From the NCBI GenBank assembly GCA_022113835.1, contig JAILWY010000001.1, positions 1,798,001-1,862,000 on the forward strand: a DNA stretch of 64,000 bases, in the 5' to 3' direction. The notes beneath the pieces were generated by a model, which saw only the letters and a list, made by a program, of their open reading frames with translations, had not been told where the DNA came from and ran no database searches. The position numbers were made by a program, and so were the translations under genes. This document shows, one piece after another, positions 1-14,300 of the stretch. The stretch is from Atopsyche davidsoni. Lineage: Eukaryota > Arthropoda > Insecta > Trichoptera > Hydrobiosidae. The stretch's first letter is position 1; each line of letters starts with the position of its first letter.

Positions 1-2248
1 CGTGTGATCCAGATGTGCCCTCTCTGATTGCGGGGCGGTTAGTTGGCGGCGAAGTCTCCCAGAGCAGATTATGAACCAGCCGACTGAATATTGAATTCAC
101 TTCAATTATCTGGAGTGCGGTCTGCAAGCCGCGCAAGTGTTAAGGGCTTAGAGTGATCGCATTATGTATCGCAACTAATGCATTCTAATATATTCCAAAT
201 AAACTTTACATATGTGAGGTGATATTGTGACGTGTCCCCCTCTACAGACGTCTAAAAATTTAAACGCTTAGTGAAATACATCCACGAAAAATATTTCAGG
301 ATCATCTGGAAATCTGCGTCTGAAAACAAGTTCGAGCTACGGCTGAAAAGAAAATATAACTACTGCAACGCTTAAAATTCTTAGTATTCAATCTTAAAGC
401 TAAATATTTAGATCTGTTCTAAATTTTATAATTACTGTAGTTCGATTGGTTTAGAGCAGCCACCATCTAACTACTTTCAGCCGCTAAGAACGGGGTCCTA
501 ATAAAATAGCTTGACTAGAGGAGATTCCTTAGTCTGAAGGTTTAATGTGATTCGAAAACGATTTTACTCTTTAAATTCAAGACGAGGCCTTTGATTTCGT
601 CACAATATGTTTTAATTTGCACTTAAATTTACGATCATAATCAATGAGCACGTGTCTCTAGCTTATAAACGGAAAAGCGATTTACGAGTTATCTTTCTGT
701 TTTTGTGTATTTATTTTATTGGTATTTTATAAATATTCTTTGTAAAGCTTCGTTATTGATTTGCATGCGTGAATATAAAATAAAATCATTGATAAGACTC
801 GACCTTTAAAAATTATTTGTTAGTTTACAATCTTATGTGATAACTGATTTATACGAACTTTAAATATTATATGATTCTCTCGTAAATGTTAAAATGATAA
901 TAAACATCTAAATATATAAATGATTCCAGCAGCTATCACAGCGTTTATGAAATATGTTGCAAAGTCAAACATATGAACAAAATTAATTTTCATAGCATTC
1001 AGTGTTTAATAATTGAAATTTCCTTACATTTTCATACATTCCATTGTCCTTTTCAAGAAAAACAACACACTCGACACACTTTAATAAAAGCTTTTGTCTC
1101 ACTGGTTTTTTTTGTGTAGAGACAAAGCCAGTGGTTGCAGACCTATCGAAAGCTACTCAGCCGCTCTGCCAAAAGGAGCTTTCTCTCCGAAGCGATACTT
1201 TAAACCTCTTTATTCTCCCTCCGTAATAAGGTTTCGCGTTTGAGCCTCCGTCTCTCTGGCGTGGACGAAAATAGGCTTTAGTTTTTGTCTCCATATCTTA
1301 AACGAATCGGAACGAAATCTGTGGGGTCTTCAGAACCACTCCGAGATGCTGATGATGCTGCGGACGATTGATTGAATGAAGATTTATCTCTTGTTCGCTT
1401 TGATATTTTTAATAAAATTGATCTGACTGCATGTATGTTTATAAATATAAATATATGGAAAAATTACTTTTTGAGACTTATTTCTAGATAATATTTTTTT
1501 TATTTATTATACCTTTAAGAAATTCAATATTTTTGACAAGTACTTGGTGGAATTCCATTTTAATATTTTTTAATAAAATATTTGAGATTTTATATAACAC
1601 CTAGAGCACCTGCTTAATGACCAGGTCATTTTCAATAAGTCTCCACTATTATTCCTTATTGCTAAATCACGTCTTTAAAAAACCATTTACTGCGCAAAAA
1701 CATATTATTTACAGATAAACACACTACAGAACAAACCCCAACACAGGATAACTGCTGCTATACCTCAAGCCACTACTTTAAATAACTACCCCATTAATAT
1801 AAAAACATTTGTTCACAAAAATTTGCAATTATATAGAATCCTCCACTTGTCAGGTACATTAAAATCACATTAGCCCTTACCACCTGACAATCACTCTCTC
1901 TCTTTCCAACAACCTCTCCCTCTAACAATTGTTTACCTAATTTCTTATTATTATATAAAATCTCACTCTGTTTGATAATGCCGACGTGAAAGTTTGGCGA
2001 AACCGGTCACAAATAAAAACGAACATGTGAAAAATCACTCAAGTATTTTATTCAAAAATATTATTATGTCTTTCTAAGAAGACAATATTGAATACTTCTT
2101 AGAAGCCTTTAAAATATTAAACAATTATCTTTAATCGCAATTTTTATCAACTGATAATAATTTGTAAAATTGAGAAATAGGCCAGTAGTTGGCTTATTAC
2201 TTGATTTTTTTTCTATATGTATGACTTATGTTGAACGTGTTTTTGCAG
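1..2248. other. Upstream or intronic DNA, no gene supported
   Basis: AT-rich, with a slightly GC-richer first 80 bases and small pyrimidine tracts near 1890. Exon 1 needs an upstream exon (phase 1 at its acceptor) but I could not identify one here. Short open frames are not conserved-looking. Confidence 0.5.
1518..1575. repeat. Short dispersed repeat shared with 32107-32165
   Basis: ttcaatatttttgacaagta and ggaattccattttaatatt here match ttcaatatctttgacagag and ggaattccattttaatatt near 32107-32165. About 60 bp; likely the shared edge of an old transposon. Confidence 0.5.
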
Positions 2249-2394
2249 AGAGCGCGGGGGAGGATGAAGACGACGGAGGCTCACTAGCAGGGGGTGGGGG
2301 TGGAGGGCGGCGGCCCTCCTCGTGCCGCCTAGACATGCCGCAGCTGCTCAGCCACCACCCGCAGGACCACCGCCCAGATGACAAGAAAGTCAAG
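2249..2394 (+). CDS. Trpgamma: TRP-gamma exon 1 as seen here (N-terminal extension or 5' leader)
   Basis: Acceptor tttttgcag and donor AAG|gtaatt bound a GC-rich stretch with no stop in the frame that continues into the next exon. It encodes an acidic patch, a six-Gly run, and from an internal Met at 2335 a His/Asp/Lys-rich segment ending DDKKVK. It enters in phase 1 and so needs at least one exon upstream of the window, and it leaves in phase 0. The usual protein start lies in the next exon, so this could be translated as an extension (from 2335 or farther upstream) or be leader that happens to be open. Confidence 0.6.
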
Positions 2395-5300
2395 GTAATT
2401 ACTAAACATCCATGTACTTTATAATCAGCATAATCTTCGGCGCTGCAACCCGCGGTGAATCCGCCGTCGCCACGGCCAAATTAGTCGAATTGCACTAGCA
2501 ACTGCTCCCCATCCACCGTATTCTCCAGATTTGGTCCCGTGCAATTTTTTTTTGTTTCCAAACTTGAAAAAGTCACTCACCGCACAGAAATTTAAGTCGA
2601 ATGAGGAGGTCATCGCCGCCACGGAGGCCTACATTGCAGACCTCAAAAAAAACGTATTTTTCAGATGGGTTAAAGAAGTTGGAGCATCGCTGGGTCAAGT
2701 GTATCGAGCTCAAATGAGACTATTTTGAGAAATAAATCGCCACTTTTCCAAAATTTTTGTTTTTTTTTTGCAGGCTTAGTACTTATCGGACTGCCTTCGT
2801 ATATATAAATACTTTTGTGCTGCTTAGGTTTTGGAGTTTATTTCAACATCTGTATTCGTATTCAAGTCCGGCTTGTTCACGTTTGTTTCCACGCACGATG
2901 TTCTAAGCTGATACTGCGAGTTGTAAGTGAAAATAAAATAGCAACACTGAATATAAAGAGCCTCGGCGAACACAATGTTTTATTATATACGGCCCGGAGC
3001 TCATATCAAACTTCTTAGGAATCAATGGATCGGAAAAATACTTGATGTTCTATGAAGCATGGGAGTTAGAGGCTCTCACTGTTTATTCACTGTGCTCAGG
3101 ACTAGTAATCTTTTTCAAGAAATCGTTTTAAAATCTTTCCTTCGACGTTAAAAACTTATTATTCAAGATTATTTCTCTGAGGATGTTTCTTCTTCTAAAC
3201 AGAAAACACAAAGATAAAAAAATGCACTGCAATAATACAAAATCAATGTAAATATAAATTTTTACATTTATTTTTTTGATTTCCTGTTTCTGAATAGATT
3301 ATGCCTTTGGTTTTAAGAAATAAATAAACAATCAATGATATTTTAATTAATTACTTCCGGAGAGTTCCCTTCGTTTGGTTCCTGCTTTTGGTTGGTTTGA
3401 CGAAATGAGAAGTTTTCAAACACAACCACTCTGCATTTTAAGCTTCTCCGTTAATACGATGCATAAAAAAACTATCTAATAAACACTTCATGAAACAATG
3501 AGAGTTTATTCATTAAAATTTTGTTTTGGTAAGCAAATTCCACCATCGCATTAACGACTACCCGATATAAGCTATTGGTGTGCGATAGTATACTATGTGC
3601 ATTAATATACATGTATCTCTAAATTTACAGTATATAAAGACAATAAGGATTTTCATATTTGTTTGTAGAGATAATTTAAAAAAGACATCAATAAGTAAAA
3701 TATTTCAGTAAATCCAAGGAATACTATGAGTTTTTTTCAACGGTTTCAAAAATAAGCACAGAAAAATGCAATCCCATTGCTTACATTCAATTCTGGTTTA
3801 GTCCTTCTTCAAAGCTACTTGAATTCCTAGAAGGCCAAACTACTGGGAAAAACGTAAAACTGACAGGGCAGGTACACAGCATCCCTCTACGTATACTGTT
3901 GAATGTATGTACGATATACGTGACGTCGATAGAGCCTCACATATATCCTTCAGCCCTAAGCTTCGCCCGGGGATGTTTTCGAAGAGTCCTCATTTGCCTT
4001 TGCTAGACTTTCTGCTATATGTGTATAAATACCAATTTTCTAACAAAAAAAAGTTTGTAATATTTCTGATCGAAAAGCATGAAAATGTGTACCTCAGTGC
4101 TACTTTTTATGCATAAAAAATGTAACGTACTCACATACATAAAATCATATTTTAAAACACTCTATTTTATAATTATTGTTAAATAATCATTATAGAATCC
4201 ACAATCGCTTAAATATAAGAACTGTTTTTTTTTTTTTTGTATGACAATTTCATGAGTTAAAATTGACCGAAATAAATGCAGTATTGGTTCAGCATTTAAA
4301 CATTTTTAAGTGAACACTTACGACTTTTGTAAACCACTTTAGTTTTATCTTGAAAAAATACTCACCAGTCCAATTTCTTGTAGATATTATGAAATCATAT
4401 TAAAAAAATTTACTAAAAAAAATTCCGTCAATATATAATATATATATACTATAACATAGGAATTATTATCATCTACAATGTTCAAGTTATCAAATTTCTA
4501 ATTAATTAGCTATAGCGTAATTCCAGGTTAGTTAAATTTGTAAATGTAATAAGTTTCAAGCTTTTTCACAGCAAGATGGTTATCATGGTATTATATATTA
4601 TTTTAACATCGTTTTATTTCAAGTAATTAATACCGTTAACGTCATGAAATGGAGTCTTCGTTGAAACGCTGAAACATAAATCAAAATTTGACACGACTTA
4701 GTACTCATGAAAATAAGCCTACTATCGCCAGCCGCCAAAATTTTAGAACCAATTATTAATTAATATTAAGGTCAATAATACATAACATATTAAATAAAAT
4801 TGTTAAAAAGAAAAACAAGTTTTAGAATTCATACAAATACATATCTACGACAGATTAATTTAATTCATATTGTAAGCCAAATGACTAGGAGATTCCGACA
4901 ACTTTGCTAGAACTACAGTCCCAGGTAAATAGGAAAAGCTTTGTATAGGGTGTCCAAAAAGGGTATCAGGTGAATGTGAATAGTGACCGTTATTGGGCCC
5001 AAACTTGCATGAGTTTCAAGGTTTTAACTCATGAACGCGGTTACAACAACATGCCATACATCCAATCAATCAATTGAAGCTGTTAACGAATCATTCCCTA
5101 ATAAGGTCATTTCACGTGGAGGTAACATCAACTGGCCTCCCAGAAGCCCCGAAATTAGCCCTCTTGACTATTTCGTATGGGGATACTTTAAAAGTAGGGT
5201 TTATGAGAATAATCCGACGAACCTAACGGAATTGAAATAAAACATGAGTTCAGAAATGGCAGCAATATCGAGAGCTATGTGTCAGCGTGTTATCAGCAAT

Positions 5301-8300
5301 CTTCATTCCAGATAAGAAGAGTGCCAGCCGCGTAATGGTCACTATTTGGATAACATCATCTTTTTGAAATAATTTTCCATTTTGTACTCTTATAATCAAC
5401 AATAAAAAAAAACTTGTTTACTAGTAGTTTTTGTTTTACTGAACTAATAAATACCTGATACTCTCTTTGGACACACTGTATGAAACAAGCAATATATATT
5501 TTTTAATGTACTGTAATTTTTATGCTATTAAATTGAAAATCCTACTGTCTAAATTAGTACATTTTGACTTGAAGTAATTCAGTAAACATTTAATTCCATT
5601 CAAGCAACTGAGCCTTTGCTTTTATCTGATATAAAAAGTTCACAGTGTCACTGGCATGCAAGTTTTAGTCCTAATTAAGACGGCGGAGAGGCGTAATCGG
5701 CTTAGCGCGACGTTAATTCCCGTAAGAACTGGGGAAGCTGCCGGCATTAGATAATATTACAAGGCGCAAGGGGACGCCGTTACACTTACTTTATTGAACG
5801 AACCTACGAGGCTGTCTGCGATAACTATTCAAATACGCTTTCAAATTCATATTTAATATAAATAACCTGTGGGGTTAGCTTTGAATCAACCCAGCTCCTG
5901 ACGGGCCATGAAGTGATGAGAAGTTATCCCTTGAGATGATATTACTCCACAAACAGTGATCCACCTTGTGGGTTCATGCCCCATATTTGACCTTCAGAGA
6001 CACCAACTGGAGAGCCAATGCCGACAGGCCTGAAGTCAGTGGCGAGACACCCACAGATGATGAAGTCACTGGATGGCTTCTTGAAGCGTGTCATCAGAAC
6101 CATAAAGAGGATAAATCAAGGGGTGTAGCTTCAGTCACTCCCATATATAGCACAATTTCGATTGACTAGTTTGGAAAGTTTCTTACCAAACCTATTAAAA
6201 AAAAATATATATATAACCTAATGGTTGGGAGGTTAAATATTTTACGGTGAAAACATGTACATCGAAGAAATTGTTATTTTTGCATAACTTTTCAGATCGC
6301 ATCTCCTACATCAAGTGCCTCTCCCCAGAGGAGGTTGGCGATCATTTCACTGAACATATACTCATGCTACAGCAGTGTTCATGGTTTTCTTATGGAAAAA
6401 TAGTGTAGTGGGTCTCCGGGTCTTTCTATATTACAGTTTTATATTGCTGCTGCCCAATAGCATTATTATAAATTCATTCCTTAAAAAGCTCTGTAGTTTT
6501 ATATTTAGATAGGAAACAATAGCAGGAGGTACTTCCAGAGCAAATCCCTTCACAATAATTCCAAGTCCACTACTCCATTACCGATCCTCAGCCATGGACA
6601 AGCAACAGAATTGCTTAGCACAGATTAAATGCTGCAAAGTTCAACATCAAATTATTTCAGTAATAACTGTCTAATATTTTATATAAACGGGTTTTGTGGG
6701 TATTTTTTCATAAATTTGCAGATTTTTTATGATTTCCTCAAATAAAGGAAACTCTTTGAAGTCCAATTGTCGCGCGGCCCGAGTTTGCGGTTTATTCTTT
6801 CAGCTGGGCCGGACACAAGAAACACAATATCCTGCTGAAAGAAAAACTACCCGCTTTGACGCAGAGAAATACGAGAGGATACTATAGAAGCCAAGATGAA
6901 ATTATAATTACAACAAAGAACACTATTTTTTTCTATTCCCATCATATTTTCTTTCACAGTGGTACTCGCTATAGCTGCAATAACAGATTATATAATTTGT
7001 CCTGTTTTTAATAACTTTGAACTACGATATTACCGAGAGCTTAATTTTTAATTTAGTTTAATATGATTGCATCCGAGGGGGCACGCAAATTCCATCCCAT
7101 CCGTGTCCTTTTGAGTATTTTTCTCGTCGTTTCATGCGTGAATTAATTTTTCAAATACACAATAAACTTGTATGGTTGAAAAATTAAATTTAGCTTAACA
7201 TAAAATTTTATTATTTATGCAAGACTCAATTTTTTTTATTTCAAATAAACGAGTATTATATTCTTGAATACTTATCTCGTTATCAATATGTATGCTAAGA
7301 GAAATAATTCCTAGTATTAATGTGAAAATATTACGTTAAAGCTTAAACATTAATTATGTAGCAGGATATAATTTTTCATTTTGCTAATGGGGTGGTTACT
7401 TTCTCATTGTATTCTGAAAGGGTTTTTAAGTCATATTTAAGGGCGTCTACTTTATTCAATACAAAACACTACTACTTCCTGAAATATAATAATAGCATTA
7501 TATTAATGCTTTTAACTTATTATTTTATGTATTTAAAATTATTTATTTTTCGTATTGGTACTTTGAAATATTTACATCTAGAATAAATACGTTAATAATC
7601 GACACTCGTATCAGGGCTTAAAAAAAGGTTTGCTCGTACTTATCAAAGATTTCAACTGAATGATTAAATTAATAAGCACCCCTAGTGAAAACGTCTGTCA
7701 GGGGCGGCTTATGGAGAATGACATGTGACTTTCACACAAACAACCCACTAGACCTGAAGCCTGGAATGGATATTTCCATAATTCATACGCATTTACTACG
7801 AGTAATTTGAACGCTTGTAAACCATTTTGTGAATGTTTTTCTGTCAGAAGCAAACGACAATTTCTCTCTCTCCCGCAAAAGTGTTTGCCCTGGAATGAAA
7901 TAATGTTGAACAAGCATTAGTTTCATATATTTTTGGAAAGTGTGCAATTTTTTAAAACAATGATAATATATTTGATAATAATTTCAATATATGTCTTCTT
8001 TTGTACCACCAGATTTTTTAAAAATATTTACAGTATTTATTGCCAAGTATTTGAAGGAAGATTTTTTAAAAACATTTTTTGTTTGTTTACGATTACAAAA
8101 ATGGTCAGCTCATCATAGCATCAAAGCAAATACAAAAATTATAAGTCAGTGAGATTATAAAAAAATCTTATAACCTACAAAATCAATTTAAGTAATATTC
8201 ATAATGGATTTTCATACAAAACACAAATAATTTCGTTATATCTCAATCCTATGAGTACTATTATGATATCAAGACATGTAAACCTCTCGTAGTCGTGATT

Positions 8301-11300
8301 AATAAACCCACAAAACCACGGTTCACGCGGCGCTAGAAGTTCACCATAATTTAAATTATAATAAAATATATAAAATTATTTACTCGACTCGTGTATGCTA
8401 TCTTGATATATTAACAAAACCAATCGGTATAAAAAATAAATACGTTTATCTCAAACTATGGCTAGTGTTATTTCACATAATATCACTTTTGAATAATTTA
8501 ATGAAATAATATTATTATTTATATTCTCACTATATTAATATGCAAATACTATCAAAAGCGATACAGTTTTTACTGTTCATTATTTGCATCAATTTTCATG
8601 GCGTATAGCAGGGTGTGTCCTATGTATTTCATGGAATTTTTACATTATTTTCACCTGTCACTGTTTTGAACATCCCGTCTGTCGATTTGGGTACGTTTTT
8701 TTAAAATCAATGTTACTAAAATAATTTAAATTTTCTTAAACCTAAACTTGACAAAAATATTTTTTTTTGGCCTCTGTTTCAATATCATATAAAAGACGAT
8801 AACATGTTCTACATAATTTACTATCAAAAAACAATTTCATAAATCATAAATTATTTTTAAAAGTTAAATTTGATTTATTTGAAATTAAAATTGTTTTCGA
8901 ATTAAAGTATATTTCTATTCCTTAAATTGATTTTTAAGAGCATTTCCGTGACAAACAATTTAATACATTTTTGGTATAAATTTCAGCAAGAATATTCACA
9001 AAAAAAGCTCTGGAGTCCGGTCAAGTAGATTGCCTTATAAAGGCGGAAGAACCTTACAGGGTTGGTACTAAGTGTATGGCAAATCGGTAAGATGTTAATA
9101 TTGAGATTGCTTTGGCATACCCTTCCTGCTAAGGGCTGCTGGTGGAGGACAAGTCCCCCTTTATTAATATCTTAGTATTAATATGACTTAAAAAAATAAA
9201 TTGCTAACTCCACTTATGTTGACGCAATCGACCTTAAAAAAGATTGCTGATATTTATTGATACTTTATTTTTCTATGTCGAAAGTTGATTTTTTACAGAG
9301 TACTGAAAAAACTATAAATTATATTTACCTATTTTTTATTATTTAATTAATGTCCATTTTCAGGGTAAAATAAAATCTTGAAGATGTTGAAAAACTAGAT
9401 AAAATGACGACTTTTCAAAACTAAAGTTTGTTAAAGATTTTTTTTTTTTTAATTTTCAAAATAATATATCGCACAGGGTTTATATTTAATCTTTTAATTC
9501 CAATTGAAAAAAAGACTTTTAAATGTTTAGAACTCTCGGAAAAGGGACATGACGAATCTCCAAATTCCTACTCTTCAATCGGAAAAACGCATATTTATGA
9601 TATTAATAGTAAATTTATAAGAAATAAAAATATATTTTGTCCGGAAGAAGGGGATGTATTAAACTTTTTGCATTTATTTTTTTTTTTATTGATGCAGTCG
9701 ATTTTTCGCAAAACGGACTAGAAAATTATCATAAAAACTCGATTATGGGACCTAGACCCTTAAGAGCTTATGATAAAAAGTTGTCAACATGAACTGTCCC
9801 CCATTTCAAGGATTGTCCTCCAAACGCGCTGTCCTGGCGCCAGCCCTGCCTGTATTCCGCGCCAGCCGATGTTGAGTTTGAATACGTCTTATGGGGTTTT
9901 ATTCCATTATGACGCTCTTGGCAAACATGGGGCGTTCCATATGAGATAAAAATGTTTAAGAAAAAAAATAAACGGGGAAGATAACACCGTTATAGAACAC
10001 ACCGCACAAAGTATCGATTCTTCGGGAAGCTTCCTCAGTGTTATGGGAATTTTCATACTTTTTATCTTGCGTTTACTTTCAATATATCGATTTTTGTTAC
10101 TTTCGTTTATGTGGCAGGCCCTTAAATCGTCAAAATCATTATCGTGAATCGAATTGAACAAGTCAGTCTCCAATTGTAATATTTTTAGACGTGACTAGTT
10201 TTGTCAACATCTTCAAGCATTGTTCTTACAGCACTTTTCCATAATAATACTTATTTCATTTTGTTGAATCAACGGTTATGTTGTTTATTTTGGGTTGTTG
10301 GTTTGATTCCCATTCCAGATAGCTCTCAAAACTAACTATTTTTATTTGTTTTTAAAATGTATTATAATAATTTGATTTATAAGAACATAAGTCAATTATT
10401 TTGTTTTAACGTAGTTATTCAATCTAATTTTATTGATAGAGATTAAAAAACCAACAAAAAGTGGCATTAGCAAGTAATGGTATTATTTACATTTTATCGT
10501 TTATTTGATTTGATTCTAAATCAAACATTTTTTTAAGTGTTTCAAACCATTTTATATTAACACTTTTAATTACTTTTCGATGGTTTGAAACATCTTAACA
10601 TGACATTTTTCAATTTTAAAAGTTTTTGATATGAAGTCGTAACTTTTCCATGAACTGGGAAATATTTAAAAAGTCAGATGAAATTGCGTATTTTTTGAAA
10701 CTGATAAAACTGTAATAACATTGACTGTCTTTCGAAGTTCAATCATTTCGCATTTTCTATATGAACATACTTTTCTATTGAGTAAAAGTTTAAACTTTTC
10801 GGCCATCTGTGCCCCTTGCCATAAAGATCATTAAATTCTACTACAGTTCTAGCATGTTCGTACTGAACCTTCAATTTGGCAAAAAAATGTGTATCAGTTA
10901 CTATACATAACGAATGCCATTAACTAAACCAGCAACTTTTGATTTTAATAAAAAAAAACACAACGCATTTTTTGCAAGCGTGTATTAGGTAATCAGACTT
11001 GGCTAGTTTCTTTTGTGAATTAAAGGTCAAATTTTCAGAAGGCAAGAAGTATATTACCACACTTCTTTATCAAGGTAGGAGGTTTCAAGAAAAGAGGCAG
11101 CTTGAGAATCAGCAGCAAGTATTGCCGGACTGTGTTTAGTTTAAAACGGATTTTTTTTCATGAAAATTTATTTTGAAAGCTACAGACAATTTTTATATCA
11201 AGAAAATTGAAATGATACTTCAGCTGTATGCAATCCAGATCCTGCGGTTAATTGCGCCATAAAACAGTCAAAGCGAGTAACTCGAAAATCCATCTATATA

Positions 11301-14300
11301 TTCTGACTTAAAATCTCACGGTTGGTAAGCAAGTATGCCAACTATTTCAAAACACTGTGAATTTTTATTCAGAGTAAATTTCCAAAGGGATCTCATGAAA
11401 GCTAAGCAAGTGTCTTTACCACCACGACACGATTGCCAAATTCCCAAATTTGCCTGAAATTGCTTCGAAGCCTCCGCCCGTACGAGTCCGCGGGGCGGAG
11501 AGGTCAGAAAACCAAGGAAGCAGACCAATTAATCATTTTCCTTCGGCGCCTTTTCGCTGAATTAATTTTTAATATACCCTCGTCGTAAATTTGATTTGGA
11601 TTTCTTTTTTGAACGCCTCTCTGTCACTCGGGGAAAATTTATTCACCCTTCGCAATCTCGTCGTTCGACAAAAATTCAAATGAACCCACACAGCCTCCGC
11701 GCCTCCATCTCCAGCCCCATCCTGACAATTCGCCGCTAAAATGCAACGCTTTGAATTTTGCACCCACCATAAATATGCAACGATCCGCGATGTTGAATAC
11801 TGAATACCGAAGTGTAAGGGCTCTCTGTTAACTCTTGTTCTATGCAAATCGCTCTATTAATTTAGTGAAACGGAATTTAATTAAGCCGCTAATGTCGAAT
11901 GTATAAGAACTGGTCGTGGAATAAAATCAAATCAAATTTGACACTTTTTTAAACCCGTGGCTTTATACTCTTATACAGGGTGACCACATAAACTTTTATG
12001 AAAATTATTTTAATCCCATGATACATTGGTCCTTACAAGAAAAATATAAAGTATCATAAAAAAATAAAACCGACGTCTTACTTTGGCAATCTCACCAAGC
12101 CCTGAATAGGGCTTGGTAACAACACCCACAAATAAAAACATAGTACAGTAATATAGGGTGTCCATAAAGAGTATCGGGTTATTGCAATCGGGACCGTTAT
12201 TGCGATATGCTTCGAAAATTTTTGGGCCCAAACTTGCATGAGTTTCAAGGTTTTAACTCATGAACGCGGTTCCAACAACTTGCCATACATCCAATCAATC
12301 AATTGAAGCTGTTATCGAATTATTCTCTAATAAGGTCATTTCACGTGGAGGTAACATCAACTGGCCTCCCAGAAGCTCCGAACTTAGCCCTCTTGACTAT
12401 TTCGTATGTGGATACCTTAAAAGTAGGGTTTATGAGAATAATCCGATGAACCTAACGGAATTGAAATAAAACATCAGGTCAGAAATGGCAGCAATATCGA
12501 GGGCTATGTGTCAACGTGCTATCAGCAATATTTGTTCCAGATTAGAAGAGTGCCAGCAGCGCGTAACGGTCACTATTTGGATAACATCATCTTTTTAAAA
12601 TAATTTTACATTTTGTACTCTTATAATCAACAATTAAAAAAATACTTGATTACAAGTAATTTTGGTTTTACTGAACTAACAAATACCCGATACTCTGTTT
12701 GGACACCTTGTATAACTGTTTGTTGGCTCAGTTGTTGAATTGTTAGTTTCTAATCAAGAATTCTTCGATTCGATGCTCGTACTTATAATTGAATCCTAAA
12801 CAGTGTTTTTTTAGATTGTTCTTTCGGGTCTTGGATCGAAACGATGATCCCATAATTAAGATAACCTGCAACGACGACACGTCACATAAAATATGAAATA
12901 TTGTCGTTTGATTGTGTAAAGAATGATTGTATTAGATTCTTGCATAAATACAACAAGTATAGCCACTAACCGAGCCAAGAACTGAACTGAAAGGTTTTGG
13001 TTTATTGGTGTAACGAAGTCAATTTAATGCTCTATAAATTGACTGTAAAATGAATGGCCTATTTTAAACTATATAATTGAAGACTCCAAGTGATGACTAA
13101 AGTTCTGTCGAGCAGTTTCAGAAATCATTCCATTGAACATTCTCCAACGTCCCCGATTGCCGTTATCGTTTTTACGAGCATCCCTAAAACCTGGATCGCT
13201 GAGGGCTTTCTTTACAATATACGCTCAAGATTCTTTAAACTCTGCTGGCTTTACGACATGATTAAAAAATCTGCATATTACTGGAAATTTTTATAGTTTT
13301 TTAACGGATTTCATGGCCGTTATTTGGACATAAATTTTAAATTCTGAAATAAAATACTTGTCTGCTGTAACGTAATTTGTTGTTTTCGTTTTTAAAGGTT
13401 GTTTTTAAAGTAAGTTGAAAATAATTTATTTTATATTCTATCTTCCAATGTACCTAATATCCCTGAAGAATTTAATTACAGAAGAAATATGATACTTTCG
13501 CGTTATCCCTTTTGAAATCAGCCGTTCTCTGTGTAGCTATAAAAAGATATTTTTTAGGTATATCCTTTTATACTTTAAAAAAATATTGTTACTAATTAAT
13601 TAACATTTTATGAAGCGAATTTTTTTTGTTGAATAATCGGTCATATTACTGTTTTTAAATGAAGATATTTTTACTACAAGAATAGCTTTGTTCAATTTAT
13701 AGAAATCGTATTTGAATACAAAAATTTTTTTTTTGTATTTTGTTTTTAAATCGAACTTTTATAAAAAAATAATGTACAGTAGTACCCCGCTTTACGCGAC
13801 CCCCGTTATGCGCGGTTTCACTATAACGCGAATTTCAAATTTCGCGTTAAAATGCCTCGCATTACGCGAATTTCTTATTTAAAGAATGTGTATGAACATA
13901 ATTGACTTCTCTTAACAATTAAAAACAGCGTTGAACTTATTTTACAAGAACGAAAAAAAATCGCTACCCAAAAGACAATAGATGTATTTTTCAGTAAAAA
14001 ATAACATGTAATACTGCATAAAGTGTTTTCAAATGATTCGTATTTTTTGTATTAAGTTTTGACTATGTATGTATGTTTACATATGTCGATTTTTTGATTA
14101 ACGTCAATCAGATGCGTATTTATTACCCATTACGGGTTTTTTATATTATTACTAACATGATTAGGCGCATTAGTTCATACATAGAAGTGCTTGCAAATCA
14201 CTAAATATTGGTTAGCCTGGCCACATTGGTTCATATATAGAGTATGATTGTTAAAAATTCTCGATAAACGGAAGTGATTCGTTAGTACAAGGGTTAGTAC

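Noticed and set aside
5966..6169. 67-codon frame in intron 1
   Set aside because: No match to a known family by eye, no splice context, and the surrounding patch may be an old repeat.
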